Of a DNA stretch of 64,000 bases, positions 8,551-16,667 are shown one piece after another. The position numbers were made by a program, and so were the translations under genes. Every line of letters begins with the position of its first letter. Within the stretch, counting starts at the first letter, position 1. The notes below the pieces were generated by a model, which saw only the letters and a list, made by a program, of their open reading frames with translations, had not been told where the DNA came from and ran no database searches. Origin of the DNA: Paenibacillus aurantius (lineage in GTDB: Bacteria > Bacillota > Bacilli > Paenibacillales > NBRC-103111); contig NZ_CP130318.1 of the NCBI RefSeq assembly GCF_032268605.1, positions 3,506,001 to 3,570,000 of the forward strand, written 5' to 3'.

Positions 8551-9198
8551 TCAGGCTGTCGTGCCTGCGCCCAGAATCGAGGCCTTTTCCCTCATGCATT
8601 CCTGGAATTCGAACTCGTCAATGCAATCCCGGGTCATCAAATAATAGAGAGAAGCTTCCGTATGATGGGAAGTCTGCCGGGTCACCCGGTGATTCCGCTG
8701 CATCATATCGGAATAGCGGATGGGGTAATCGTAATGGACCAGATGATTGGCCGCGGTCAGGTCCAGGCCGGCATTCACCGTATCGGTCAAGATCAGGACC
8801 GGCGATGCAGGGCTTTTGGTAAAACGGTCGTTCATTTGGTTGACCTGGTGGATGGATAGATCGCCATGAATATGTAAGGTGCGGTTCGGGTTTTCCTCCT
8901 CTTTCAGCTCAGTCAATAGCTCCAGAGCGACCGCACTGGAGCGGGTGACAATCAGAAGCTTCTCCTTGGCCGTCTCGACCTCGCGAATAATGGACTTCAA
9001 CGCCTCCAGCTTCCCCGGATTGCGGTTGCACAGAAGCGCCATTTTGTCCTTGGTGGACATGATTTGCTTCTTCTCCTCAATCGAGGATGCCCGGCTGTTC
9101 CTCTCGGACGCGCTGAAATACTCTTTCATGAGCTGATGATAGTCGGTTTCTAAACCGGGCTCCAAGGAGACGACGATCGGGTTCTCCGTTACCTTCAT
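8551..9198 (-). CDS. Orphan SNF2-type helicase C-terminal domain
   Basis: 215 residues that match only the second RecA-like lobe of an SNF2/superfamily-2 ATPase. Visible motifs are KLLIVTRSS (motif IV region), ILTDTVNAGLDLTAANHLVHYD (motif V region) and a motif VI-like QRNHRVTRQ with both arginines. The first lobe, with Walker A and DExH motifs, is absent, and nothing resembling it lies upstream. The N terminus corresponds to the linker just after the first lobe. GGAAGGAT lies about 8 bases before the ATG, so translation is likely. It may be a decayed remnant or a partner that works in trans; it cannot be a complete helicase. Confidence 0.65.
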   Translation of the reverse strand: MKVTENPIVVSLEPGLETDYHQLMKEYFSASERNSRASSIEEKKQIMSTKDKMALLCNRNPGKLEALKSIIREVETAKEKLLIVTRSSAVALELLTELKEEENPNRTLHIHGDLSIHQVNQMNDRFTKSPASPVLILTDTVNAGLDLTAANHLVHYDYPIRYSDMMQRNHRVTRQTSHHTEASLYYLMTRDCIDEFEFQECMREKASILGAGTTA

Positions 9199-9379
9199 GC
9201 TGTGTCATCCTTCCGTTGGTTATTAGCTTATCATTTCCATATTATTCGTTACAAATGACCGGGGTAGGACCGTCTCCGGCACCTTTCCAGCATTTGGCGT
9301 CAGCCTTGACCGGACGGGGCCGCCCAGCGAGGCGCTGAGGACCCCCGCCGCTCTGACGTTTCATTTGTCTGAAGGTCAC

Positions 9380-9694
9380 TTAGGGAGTGCTTCCGCAGCG
9401 GCTTACGATAGTGATTTTATCCGCCCGGTTCTCACTCCGGTTGTTCACCCATATTTTCACATGATCTCCCTCAGTCAGCTCGGCGGCGCACTTGGCATCC
9501 TTCCGGCTGAAACCGATGATGGTATTCTCCGTAAGGTGAATAGTGACGGCGGACTCGTTCGTTTGCAGATCAAGCGTTGCTTCCTGAACGTTTCGGGCCG
9601 TCCCTTCATAATCCGCCTGGGTGCGGCTGAAATAGAACAGCGAGACAAAAGCGGCCGGGATCAAAAGGGCAAGAAGGACAATGATTCTTTTCAT
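9380..9694 (-). CDS. Small membrane-anchored or secreted protein, possibly DUF3221-like
   Basis: 104 residues. A hydrophobic N-terminal segment (MKRIIVLLALLIPAAFVSLF) is a signal anchor; no lipobox Cys follows. The outside part is a short beta-rich domain ending with GDHVKIWVNN, a pattern seen in small DUF3221/YobA-type domains, so I suggest that fold tentatively. The start at 9694 has AAGGAG 8 bases upstream. Function unknown. Confidence 0.6.
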   Translation of the reverse strand: MKRIIVLLALLIPAAFVSLFYFSRTQADYEGTARNVQEATLDLQTNESAVTIHLTENTIIGFSRKDAKCAAELTEGDHVKIWVNNRSENRADKITIVSRCGSTP

Positions 9695-9808
9695 CGGGGG
9701 GACTCCTTGATCATGATGCGCTTGATTATACCACAAGAACCGGCCAATATTTAAGACATAGAGAGTTGAACCTCAATAATGCAACGAAGACGTAAGGGGG
9801 AAATCCGC

Positions 9809-10564
9809 ATGACCTATGAGAAGAAAGTAGCCCTAGAGCTGCAAAGCTGGGAAGCTTCGCTCCACAAGCCGCCCGGTATGCTCGAGAAAACATCCAAAAC
9901 GATCAGCGGCCGAATCAACCGGATCGTTCCGGTTAAGGTGCACCAGGCCCTCACGGCGGCCGTTCAGGGCATTGTCCGGACCGTCCTCGCCGGCGCCCAG
10001 CTGACCCCAAAGGGAAAAGTATTGGTCGGCCTGTCGTTGGAGGAACGCGACCGCAGGGCTGGGAAGCTCATCTCCGATTTCCAAAAGATAGCCGCTGCGG
10101 AAGGGGCCGGTACGGGCGCCGGCGGGTGGGTGCTCGGACTTGTGGATTTCCCGGCCCTCCTCGCTATCAAGATGAAATTTCTTTTTGAACTGGCTCACCT
10201 CTACGGGTACGACACCTCCGATGTGCGGGAACGGCTTTTTCTGCTTCACGTGTTTCAGCTTGCCTTCTCGGGGCAGAACCACCGTATCCGTGTTTACCGG
10301 ACGATTAAAGAGTGGGATGCTTACGTAAAGACGCTCCCTCCCGGGGACCGCTACCTGCAGACCATCGATTGGACGGCCCTTCAGCAGGAGTACCGGGACT
10401 CCATCGATCTCCGCAAGCTGCTCCAGCTGGTTCCCGGTCTGGGGGCCATAGTCGGCGCCTGGGCGAATTTCAGCTTCCTGGACGAGCTGGGCGAAACGGG
10501 GAGAAATGCCTTCCGCATGAGGATTCTGACCCAGGATTCCACCGGTCTCTCCCCGATCGAATAG
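9809..10564 (+). CDS. EcsC family protein
   Basis: 251 residues fitting the EcsC family: an N-terminal helical part, then a glycine-rich hydrophobic stretch (AAAEGAGTGAGGWVLGLVDF) and a LMKI/FLFELAHLYGYD-like segment typical of the family, and a final Gly/Ala-rich hydrophobic segment LVPGLGAIVGAWANF. EcsC is named from the Bacillus ecsABC operon, but here it stands alone without ecsAB. Biochemical function is unknown; membrane association is likely. The start has AAGGGGG at good spacing. A hairpin follows the gene. Confidence 0.8.
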   Translation: MTYEKKVALELQSWEASLHKPPGMLEKTSKTISGRINRIVPVKVHQALTAAVQGIVRTVLAGAQLTPKGKVLVGLSLEERDRRAGKLISDFQKIAAAEGAGTGAGGWVLGLVDFPALLAIKMKFLFELAHLYGYDTSDVRERLFLLHVFQLAFSGQNHRIRVYRTIKEWDAYVKTLPPGDRYLQTIDWTALQQEYRDSIDLRKLLQLVPGLGAIVGAWANFSFLDELGETGRNAFRMRILTQDSTGLSPIE

Positions 10565-10589
10565 CTGGCTAACAACTGTAAAGCCGAAA

Positions 10590-10622
10590 GAACGCCGTCT
10601 GCTGGGAAGCAGGACGGCGTTC
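10590..10622. terminator. Hairpin between convergent genes
   Basis: GAACGCCGTC (10590-10599) pairs with the segment ending GACGGCGTTC at 10622, with TGCT/AGCA extending towards the loop. There is only a weak T run on each side, so it is a probable shared terminator for ecsC and ytxJ. Confidence 0.6.
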
Positions 10623-10630
10623 CATCGGGA

Positions 10631-10972
10631 TTATTTTAGAACCGCATTTATGTGTTCAGAGGTAATGGACCAGTGGGACGTGTTCCAGTAGGATTCCTTG
10701 TTCTTCAAATAGATGATCTGGGGAGAAGCATGGGTGATGCCCGTATCGGCGGCGATTTGGTTCGAGACCGGACGCGACTCGATCACCTTAACCAGAAGAT
10801 ATTCAATTTCCCCGTCCGCCTCTTTTGCCAGAAACTCGTCGTATTCCTTCAGGGCGTTAAAGCTGACAGGACAGGACGTGCTGTGCTTCAGGATAACAAC
10901 TCCGTGCTCTGCCGAACGTTCGCGGGCCTCCTGCCATTCTTCCAGCGTAGTGATTTCCTTCCATTTGGCCAT
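10631..10972 (-). CDS. ytxJ: Bacillithiol system redox-active protein YtxJ (BrxC-like)
   Basis: 113 residues with a thioredoxin-like fold and the single-cysteine active site KHSTSCPVS near residue 34, typical of YtxJ, a monothiol bacilliredoxin-like protein. It likely removes bacillithiol mixed disulfides from proteins after oxidative stress. The later cis-proline motif appears as HASPQII. It belongs functionally with bshB2 at 2.8 kb. It lies 15 bp after the phosphodiesterase gene on the same strand and may share its promoter. Confidence 0.88.
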   Translation of the reverse strand: MAKWKEITTLEEWQEARERSAEHGVVILKHSTSCPVSFNALKEYDEFLAKEADGEIEYLLVKVIESRPVSNQIAADTGITHASPQIIYLKNKESYWNTSHWSITSEHINAVLK

Positions 10973-10987
10973 GTTGGTTTCCCCTCT

Positions 10988-11485
10988 CTAGGATTTATCG
11001 GTATAGAAATAATGCTCGGCCGTAAGGGTGTCTCCCAGTTCCAGAATACCATAAGAGAAGGCCGGCTGCCTTCGCTTGTCGGTAGGCGATCCCGGATTGA
11101 ACATCAGCACTCCTTGGTCGACGGCTTTATAGGGGACATGGGAATGTCCGAAGATAATGACGTCGGGCGGATCCTCGGAAAAAGCGGCTCTCGCCCGTTC
11201 TTCGGTTGTCCGGCCGTATCCGTCGCCATGAATGAGGCCGATACGGTAACCGGCCAGCTCCAGAACCTTCCGCCGGCCAAACCGCCGGTAAATGTCTTCT
11301 CCGTCGTTATTCCCCATAACGGCATCCAGCGGAGCCAGCTCTTCCAGCATGGCGATCACATCCGGGGAGGTGAAATCACCGGCATGAAGAATCCGATCGA
11401 CCCCTTTCAGCCCGGCAACCAAGGCCGCGGGAAGCCCTTTGGCACGGGACGGCATATGGGTATCCGAGACGACTCCTATTCTCAA
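10988..11485 (-). CDS. YfcE/MJ0936-type metallophosphoesterase
   Basis: 165 residues with the full calcineurin-like motif set: GVVSDTHMP (D, H), LHAGDFTS, VMGNND, LIHGDGYG and FGHSHVPY. These bind two metal ions and hydrolyse phosphodiesters, in homologues cyclic or model substrates. The start is TTG (11483-11485) with AGGAGGAGA just upstream; no ATG fits. A very good promoter is centred about 70 bases upstream. The physiological substrate is unknown. Confidence 0.88.
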   Translation of the reverse strand: MRIGVVSDTHMPSRAKGLPAALVAGLKGVDRILHAGDFTSPDVIAMLEELAPLDAVMGNNDGEDIYRRFGRRKVLELAGYRIGLIHGDGYGRTTEERARAAFSEDPPDVIIFGHSHVPYKAVDQGVLMFNPGSPTDKRRQPAFSYGILELGDTLTAEHYFYTDKS

Positions 11486-11542
11486 TGCGTCTCCTCCTGT
11501 CGATTTCGATTCGAACGGGAACAGGAGCCCCCATTTGGTACC

Positions 11543-11571
11543 ATTATAATGGCTGCGCCTGCCCGTTTCAA
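11543..11571 (-). promoter_or_regulatory. SigmaA promoter for the phosphodiesterase gene
   Basis: Minus-strand TTGAAA, 17-base spacer, perfect TATAAT. It is 58 bases before the TTG start. Confidence 0.75.
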
Positions 11572-11640
11572 TTTTACCGGCATGGCGTCACGCCCTTGCG
11601 GGTGCATGGCGGCTCGAACACTACCTGGAGGGGAACCCTT

Positions 11641-11910
11641 CTATTCCTCTTTTTTGCTGCCGCCCTCGCCTTCTTCTTCCTCTTCTTCTTCTTCCTCCTC
11701 TTCCTCTCCTTCTTCCTCGTCCCCATCCTCCAGATCGAAGTCAATATTCACGACCACCGTATAATGCTGATCGTCGTGCTTGACAATATGAGTGACCTCA
11801 ATGAATTCGGAACGAAACGCGGATTCCGCCTCTTCCACCAGCTGCTGCAGCCCTTCGCTTAACGTGACCTCGTCATCCAGCTTCAATTCGGTAAAATACT
11901 GCTTGATCAT
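11641..11910 (-). CDS. Small protein with polyglutamate tail
   Basis: 89 residues, MIKQYFTELKLDDEV at the N terminus, a short beta-rich middle (HYTVVVNIDFDLEDG) and then an almost unbroken run of Glu ended by GGSKKEE. The Glu run is encoded by mixed GAA and GAG repeats, so it may vary in length. The second ATG (11910) is chosen because AAAGG is 9 bases before it; it abuts the first ATG. The size and layout recall small sporulation proteins of bacilli, but I do not recognise the family. Confidence 0.6.
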   Translation of the reverse strand: MIKQYFTELKLDDEVTLSEGLQQLVEEAESAFRSEFIEVTHIVKHDDQHYTVVVNIDFDLEDGDEEEGEEEEEEEEEEEEGEGGSKKEE

Positions 11911-11989
11911 TAGGATCATCCTTTCGGGGTTATGGGTATCCTCCTATAGCTTGAACGAAAGAACCGAATCCCAAACCCCGCCAAACAAC

Positions 11990-12025
11990 AAAAAGAGGAC
12001 CGGCCGGTGATCCGGCGGCCCGGAG
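11990..12025 (-). terminator. Possible terminator after the YjcZ-like gene
   Basis: A GC-rich imperfect hairpin around CCGG-ATCA-CCGG (minus strand), followed by TCCTCTTTTTG. It lies downstream of the 12063-12365 gene. Confidence 0.5.
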
Positions 12026-12062
12026 AAGATTCGTTTACCCTAAGAAGCGGAAGAGTCGGAGA

Positions 12063-12365
12063 TTACACAAACGCCCTCGAGGTAAGGATGATGACAAGAA
12101 GAATATAAAGCACCAGAATAACCCCGATCGAGCCGCCCCAGCCGCCGCCGGTATAGCAGGGAGTCACGGCGGAGGTGTAGACTTGATGATGATGATAATG
12201 ATGCATTTCCATCGGGTACATTTCCGCAGGAGAAACGGCCATAGGTGCCGGCATGTTCATGTTCGGCATATAGGCAGAAGGGGATACCTGCGGAGCAGGC
12301 GTATTGGCAAGAGGGGATATCGACGCCGGAAGCGTCATCGGTTTTGGCATTCCGTAATTTTCCAT
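12063..12365 (-). CDS. Pro/Met/His-rich protein with YjcZ-like C-terminal membrane helix
   Basis: 100 residues. The first 75 are rich in Pro, Met, Ala and His, with a HHYHHH cluster; then GGGWGGSIGVILVLYILLVI forms one hydrophobic helix close to those of the YjcZ family of short sporulation membrane proteins. The long N-terminal extension is unlike typical YjcZ peptides of about 40 residues. The start MENYGMPK has GGGAGAG 8 bases upstream. A spore-related role is inference from the C-terminal resemblance. Confidence 0.6.
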   Translation of the reverse strand: MENYGMPKPMTLPASISPLANTPAPQVSPSAYMPNMNMPAPMAVSPAEMYPMEMHHYHHHQVYTSAVTPCYTGGGWGGSIGVILVLYILLVIILTSRAFV

Positions 12366-12450
12366 ATCTTGATCTCTCCCTTGATTGTCATAGACTGATG
12401 TGTACACACCATATCCTATGTCAAACGCGGAAGGGCGCCTGTGTGCTTAC

Positions 12451-12852
12451 CTATTCTGCGGGAAATGGGCATCCGGCTCTGTAAATTACCAAAGCCTGTA
12501 CAAATACCCTATACTCGTCTTCCGACCAAACCTTCTGAGCTTCCGCCAGTTGGAAATGCAGGCTGCGTCCGGCGAACAGCTCCGCCCCTACCCGGACGAG
12601 CTGCTTAAGTCCCGCCGGGAGACTCCCGACGGCAGCGGATTCCCCTCTCCGGTCAAGCACCGGATCAAACGGCCCCCAATACCAGCTGAGCGGGTTGCTC
12701 CCTGTTTTCCCCTCTGGAACCGAACCGTATACAGCCGGTAAGGAGACGAGATAGCAGGCGGCCGAGAACGCCCCGTCATCGGCATCATACTGCTCCGTCA
12801 ATTGAGAATAAAGCGCTTGATGCGCTTCCGGGTTCTTATCTGTGAAATACAT
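12451..12852 (-). CDS. Hypothetical protein, DUF6075-like
   Basis: 133 residues starting MYFTDKNPEAHQALY, with AAGGAGG well placed before the ATG. The pattern (short N-terminal helix, AACYLVSLPAVYG, then SLPAGLKQLVRVGAELFAG and a C-terminal VFVQALVIYR helix) resembles DUF6075-type Bacillales proteins, which track late helices of unknown role. I am not certain of the family. It follows the ROK kinase gene by 35 bp but has its own ribosome site. Confidence 0.6.
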   Translation of the reverse strand: MYFTDKNPEAHQALYSQLTEQYDADDGAFSAACYLVSLPAVYGSVPEGKTGSNPLSWYWGPFDPVLDRRGESAAVGSLPAGLKQLVRVGAELFAGRSLHFQLAEAQKVWSEDEYRVFVQALVIYRAGCPFPAE

Positions 12853-12887
12853 GGGGTGTCCTCCTTATCGTTCATTCCTTAACCATC

Positions 12888-13856
12888 TTAACCATTAAGG
12901 ACGTTAAGAGCAACCGATAAGCAGGCAAGATCCCCGATACTCTCTTGCAAGGCGGCTGGAACCACCTCACAGACCGCCGTCGAATGAGACAAGGCTTCCC
13001 GGCGAAGCTCCTCCAGCGCGACCGGTTCCAGCAGATTCTGCTGCCGCCCGTAAATGCTGCCGATCACGATTCTCTCCGGATTCAGAATGTCCACCAGAAG
13101 GGCAAGTCCCCGGCCGAGCTGACGGCCTACGATACGGAAAACCTCCAGAGCCATTACGTCCCCCTGCTGGGCGGCTTGTCCCACCTTCAGCGTGGTAATG
13201 GCGTCCAGTTCTTCCTTCGTCGGACAAAAAAGCGGCCCGGGCCCTCCGGCCAGCTTCGTCTCGGCCATCGAACGCGCCAGCTTCGCGATTCCTCCTCCGC
13301 TGCAGAAGCCTTCGAATGAGCCGGCCTTGCCGAAGCCCACGGGCCCGTCTTCCGCCAGACGCATGTGCCCTACCTCACCGGCCATATCATTCGTGCCGGA
13401 GTACAGGCGGCCGTCCAGAATCAGCCCGGCTCCCATGCCGGTACCGAATGTCAGGAAAATGACGTTGCTAAAGCCCTTGCCCGCTCCCCACTTCCACTCG
13501 GCCAAGGCCCCGGCATTGGCATCGTTCTGAACGGCAACGGGGACACCGAAGCGTTCCTTCAACGGAGTGATGACATCGATGTCATCCCAGCCCGGAAGAT
13601 TCGGAGGGGACAGGACGCGTCCCCTCCGGCTGTCGAGCGGGCCTCCGCAGGAGATGCCGATCGAGGCGAAGCGTTCCACGCCGTGCTGCAGGGCCAGTGT
13701 TTCCAAGCCTTGGATGAAGCTCTGCATGGCCAACTCGGGAGTGGAGGGAGTGGGATACGCTTGTTTACCGATCACCGTAACCCCATCACTCGTCAGCCTT
13801 CCCAGGCAGACCGCGCATTTGGTTCCTCCAATATCGATACCCGCCAAGATGGTCAT
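12888..13856 (-). CDS. ROK family sugar kinase
   Basis: 322 residues. The ATP-binding start LAGIDIGGTKCAV, the catalytic motif QNDANAGALAEW and the FLTFGTGMGAGLI phosphate loop mark a ROK kinase. The usual zinc-binding CxCGxxGC motif is missing; the region reads FEGFCSGGGIAKLA, so this is a zinc-less ROK. The substrate is likely a hexose released in the surrounding mannoside locus, such as mannose, but this is inferred from context. The ATG overlaps the stop of the SIS gene (ATGA at 13853-13856), so the two are translationally coupled and the last genes of the locus. Confidence 0.85.
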   Translation of the reverse strand: MTILAGIDIGGTKCAVCLGRLTSDGVTVIGKQAYPTPSTPELAMQSFIQGLETLALQHGVERFASIGISCGGPLDSRRGRVLSPPNLPGWDDIDVITPLKERFGVPVAVQNDANAGALAEWKWGAGKGFSNVIFLTFGTGMGAGLILDGRLYSGTNDMAGEVGHMRLAEDGPVGFGKAGSFEGFCSGGGIAKLARSMAETKLAGGPGPLFCPTKEELDAITTLKVGQAAQQGDVMALEVFRIVGRQLGRGLALLVDILNPERIVIGSIYGRQQNLLEPVALEELRREALSHSTAVCEVVPAALQESIGDLACLSVALNVLNG

Positions 13857-14488
13857 GATTCGAAAAACTCCTCCTCTACTGCGATGCAGATGGCATGATA
13901 GATAGGAAGGTGGCGCTCTTGAACATCCGGTGTGCTGTCATAAGGTACGCAGATCGTCGTGTCGCAGATTTCCTTCATCCGGCCGCCATGGCCTCCGGTC
14001 ATGCCTATCGTAGCGGCTCCTAAGCTTCGCGCTACCTGGAGCGCCTTCACCACATTGGAGGAATTGCCGGAGGTGCTGATCCCGATGACCGTATCCACAG
14101 GCCGGGCGTACCCGAACACCTGCTGCGCAAAAACCATATCCGGTGCTACGTCGTTCGCAAAGGCCGTGGCGAGCGCCGTGTGGCTGACAAGGGAAATCGC
14201 GGGCAAAGCCCCTTGAAGGTTATCGGCAAGCGCTTCGCCTTCACCGGGGAAAGCGTCCTCCAGCTTCTCCCGCATGTCTGCTCCAACCGGTCTTTTCAGC
14301 ATGAAGCCCTTCATCAGTTCTCCGACGATATGCTCGCTATCCGCGGCACTTCCCCCGTTCCCACAGACAAGCACCATCCCGCCGCGGCGGTAAGTATGGA
14401 TGATGGTGTCCGCCGCTTTTTGGATATCGGACAAACAAACGTCCAGCTCCGGATAGTTGCGGACCAGCTTCGTCCAAACGTTATCCAT
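13853..14488 (-). CDS. SIS domain protein, GmhA-like phosphosugar isomerase
   Basis: 211 residues. VCGNGGSAADSEHIVGE near residue 45 and GISTSGNSSNVVKAL near 135 are the sugar-phosphate-binding loops of SIS proteins, and the Glu in SEH and a C-terminal His in HLPIYHA fit the sedoheptulose-7-phosphate isomerase (GmhA) subgroup. There are no heptose genes nearby, so it more likely isomerises a phosphorylated sugar made by the coupled ROK kinase. The start at 14488 has AAGGGGG upstream; the frame's earlier ATG overlaps the DeoR gene. Confidence 0.82.
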   Translation of the reverse strand: MDNVWTKLVRNYPELDVCLSDIQKAADTIIHTYRRGGMVLVCGNGGSAADSEHIVGELMKGFMLKRPVGADMREKLEDAFPGEGEALADNLQGALPAISLVSHTALATAFANDVAPDMVFAQQVFGYARPVDTVIGISTSGNSSNVVKALQVARSLGAATIGMTGGHGGRMKEICDTTICVPYDSTPDVQERHLPIYHAICIAVEEEFFES

Positions 14489-14507
14489 TCCTCTACCCCC
14501 TTGCCTA

Positions 14508-15308
14508 TTATTCGGCCATTTCATTCTTCTTGACCGGAACGGCCACTACCGTCACTCCGAAACTCTCAATCTCTCTTAGAATCTCGGGATCCGTCAAATC
14601 ACTGGTAATGAGAATATCCACGTCGGCAAAGCTGCTGAAGGAAAGCAGCGCCTGACGATGGAATTTGCTGTGGTCCGCCAGAATCACGACCTTCTGTCCT
14701 GTAGAGATCATGGCACGCTTGATCTCCGCTTCATAAAGATCGGAAGAGGTGAACCCTTTCTTCATGGAGATGCCGGAGGTGCCCAGAAACACGTAGTGGG
14801 CATTGTACTTCTGCATCTCCACCTCGGCCTGAGGGCCCACGAGGCTCATGGATTTCTTGATCAGCTTCCCGCCGATCAGGTAAATGGAGGCTTCATCGGA
14901 TGTGCTGCATTCCTCCGCTATATTTAATCCGTTGGTAATAATCATGAGCTGCGGGATCGGTTTCAGATGCCGGGCCGCACACCACGTTGTCGAGCCCGAA
15001 TCGAGGATAACGATTTGCCCCTCCCCTACCAGCTCCGCCGCTTTGCGGCCAATGGCATCCTTCTCTTCAAAATGCTCGAATTGCCGCTGCTTGAGCGGGG
15101 GGATCTGGGTCATCGCGACTTGAAGCTCGTCCGCAAGGATGGCTCCTCCGTAATTTTTGACGATCAAACCTTCTTCTTCCAAGCGGTTCAGATCCCGGCG
15201 GATCGTTTCCTCGGAAACTTGGAATTCTTTGACGAGATCCGAAACCTTGACACTGCGCTCTTGAAACAAAATTTCTTTGATTTTGTTGCGCCTTTGGACG
15301 ACAATCAT
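14508..15308 (-). CDS. DeoR/GlpR family transcriptional regulator (1)
   Basis: 266 residues: an N-terminal winged helix (IKEILFQERSVKVSDLVKEF, then SEETIRRDLNRLEEEG) and a C-terminal DeoRC sugar-phosphate sensor domain with IVILDSGSTTWCAARHL and the late ILADHSKFH motif. It should repress the surrounding carbohydrate genes until a phosphorylated intermediate binds. A palindrome overlaps the -10 box of its own promoter at 15349-15390 and recurs before the permease gene, so autoregulation and regulation of import are likely. GGGGGAG precedes the ATG. Confidence 0.9.
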   Translation of the reverse strand: MIVVQRRNKIKEILFQERSVKVSDLVKEFQVSEETIRRDLNRLEEEGLIVKNYGGAILADELQVAMTQIPPLKQRQFEHFEEKDAIGRKAAELVGEGQIVILDSGSTTWCAARHLKPIPQLMIITNGLNIAEECSTSDEASIYLIGGKLIKKSMSLVGPQAEVEMQKYNAHYVFLGTSGISMKKGFTSSDLYEAEIKRAMISTGQKVVILADHSKFHRQALLSFSSFADVDILITSDLTDPEILREIESFGVTVVAVPVKKNEMAE

Positions 15309-15348
15309 GTAATCTCCCCCCTTCCTGCAAGATAAATGCGGGATTAAC

Positions 15349-15390
15349 CTGGTTGCTAACCAGTATATCCTATATCAATTCGACTTTAAA
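15349..15390 (-). promoter_or_regulatory. Promoter with overlapping palindromic operator, deoR-SIS-ROK unit
   Basis: On the minus strand TTTAAA (15385-15390), 17-base spacer, TATACT (15362-15367). The last two bases of the -10 box belong to a 15-bp palindrome, CTGGTTAGCAACCAG (15349-15363, minus-strand reading). The same core GGTTAG-N-AACC lies in the same place at 28391-28405. The -35 box is weak. Confidence 0.6.
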
Positions 15391-16667
15391 TGCGCGTAAG
15401 CCTGCTTGAAAAAGTCCGGTTTACCGAAACTTCCCGATTTCAAGACTAGCAAAAGCGGAGAACCGCCTGTTAAGGAAAGACAGGAGGGAAGACCGGGCTC
15501 GATCTCCTTCCATACCCTCATTCCCCGGATGCCGAGACGGGCGCACAGGGAGGCGGACGTATCTCCTCCCGCCACCAGGAGGCGGGTCTGTCCGGTCCGG
15601 GCCAGAACTTGCGCCGTCACCTCGGCCAGGGAAGTGGACACCAGGCGCGAAACATCGGCTGAGGAAAGCCCTCTCCCGGCCCCTTCCGCTTTGGTAAGGG
15701 CTACTTCCTGCGGCTCGTTCGCGGAGTACAGCAGCACATCCCGGCCGGTCAGCAGGTCCGAAACGATGGCTTCGGTCAACCAGGCGATCAATTCCTCCCG
15801 GTGAAGCCGGTCGAACAGCTTCCTGGTATCCAGCTTGTAGGACGGATTGCCTTCCTTCTGAAGAAAGGCAATCTGCTCCGCCGTTTGGGGCATGAGGCTT
15901 CCGGCTGTGCAAAGAATCCCTGTCTCTTTCCGCATCGGTGCCGGTTCGAATGTCTGCTCACCCTCCTGCCGGCCGGAAACCGCAAGCCTCTTAGCCAGCT
16001 CCTCGGCCAGGGCCGAGCTTCCAGCCAAGACCCTTTCATCCTCCACCGCTTCGGCAATAACCTCCAGCGACTGCTGATTCTCCACATCGAGAATGAGATA
16101 AGAGCACTGACTCCGCATCCGGCCGATTTCCTCCCGAAGGGCGACAGGTCCTTTGCGTATGGTCTCATATGAAAGGACCGCCACCTTTCGGCGGGTCTGC
16201 GCCTGGAGAATCTCCGCCAGATTCGATTGGGTCATCGGATGCATGGGATCGTTCCGGAACTCGGAGTCTTCCAGCTTCCGCCCCCGCACATAATGGATAC
16301 CATCGATCGTGGTTCTTCCGTTTTTGGGAAAGCCGAGCACCACTACCGCGAAGTCCTCCCCAAGCGCATCCAGCATGGCGTCGAACTCGGCTCCGATATT
16401 GCCGCGGAAAACGGAACAGGTCTTGTTGTAGAACCGGGTGCAGCCGGCCTGTTCCAGCTCTTTGACAGCCTGGTAGACAAGCTCGTAAGCCGTCTTCCCC
16501 GGCAAGAAGCGGGAATCGGTATCGAGCACGAGAACATCCGGGTGAGAGGCCATTACCAAAGGCTCTAGGCCATTGTACGAGTAAACGTCCGTCACCAGGC
16601 CGGCCTTGGCATACATGATGCCGATATCATTGGCCCCCGTTACGTCATCAGCCGCTATGCCGATCAT
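15375..16667 (-). CDS. DUF1537 four-carbon acid sugar kinase family protein
   Basis: 430 residues. The N-terminal IAADDVTGANDIG motif binds the substrate acid; the C-terminal VAGGDTSASLC and LVLKSGSFGKPDFF motifs form the nucleotide site. Characterised members (OtnK, DtnK) phosphorylate 3-oxo-tetronates or D-threonate at O4. The next gene upstream is an OtnC-like class II aldolase, matching the known OtnK-OtnC pair that turns 3-oxo-tetronate 4-phosphate into dihydroxyacetone phosphate and CO2. The ATG at 16667 overlaps the aldolase stop (ATGA) and has AAGGAAG 8 bases upstream, better than the GTG 9 bases earlier. Confidence 0.87.
   Translation of the reverse strand: MIGIAADDVTGANDIGIMYAKAGLVTDVYSYNGLEPLVMASHPDVLVLDTDSRFLPGKTAYELVYQAVKELEQAGCTRFYNKTCSVFRGNIGAEFDAMLDALGEDFAVVVLGFPKNGRTTIDGIHYVRGRKLEDSEFRNDPMHPMTQSNLAEILQAQTRRKVAVLSYETIRKGPVALREEIGRMRSQCSYLILDVENQQSLEVIAEAVEDERVLAGSSALAEELAKRLAVSGRQEGEQTFEPAPMRKETGILCTAGSLMPQTAEQIAFLQKEGNPSYKLDTRKLFDRLHREELIAWLTEAIVSDLLTGRDVLLYSANEPQEVALTKAEGAGRGLSSADVSRLVSTSLAEVTAQVLARTGQTRLLVAGGDTSASLCARLGIRGMRVWKEIEPGLPSCLSLTGGSPLLLVLKSGSFGKPDFFKQAYAHLKSN

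Noticed and set aside
9199-9379. Gap between the helicase fragment and the small anchored protein
   Set aside because: I searched it for a missing helicase first lobe, tRNA or hairpin terminator and found nothing convincing.
10652-11764. A 370-codon plus-strand ORF opposite ytxJ and the phosphodiesterase
   Set aside because: It is antisense to two well-recognised genes, ends in a Ser/Pro run made by the polyglutamate repeat on the other strand, and has no ribosome site; long antisense frames are expected at this GC content.
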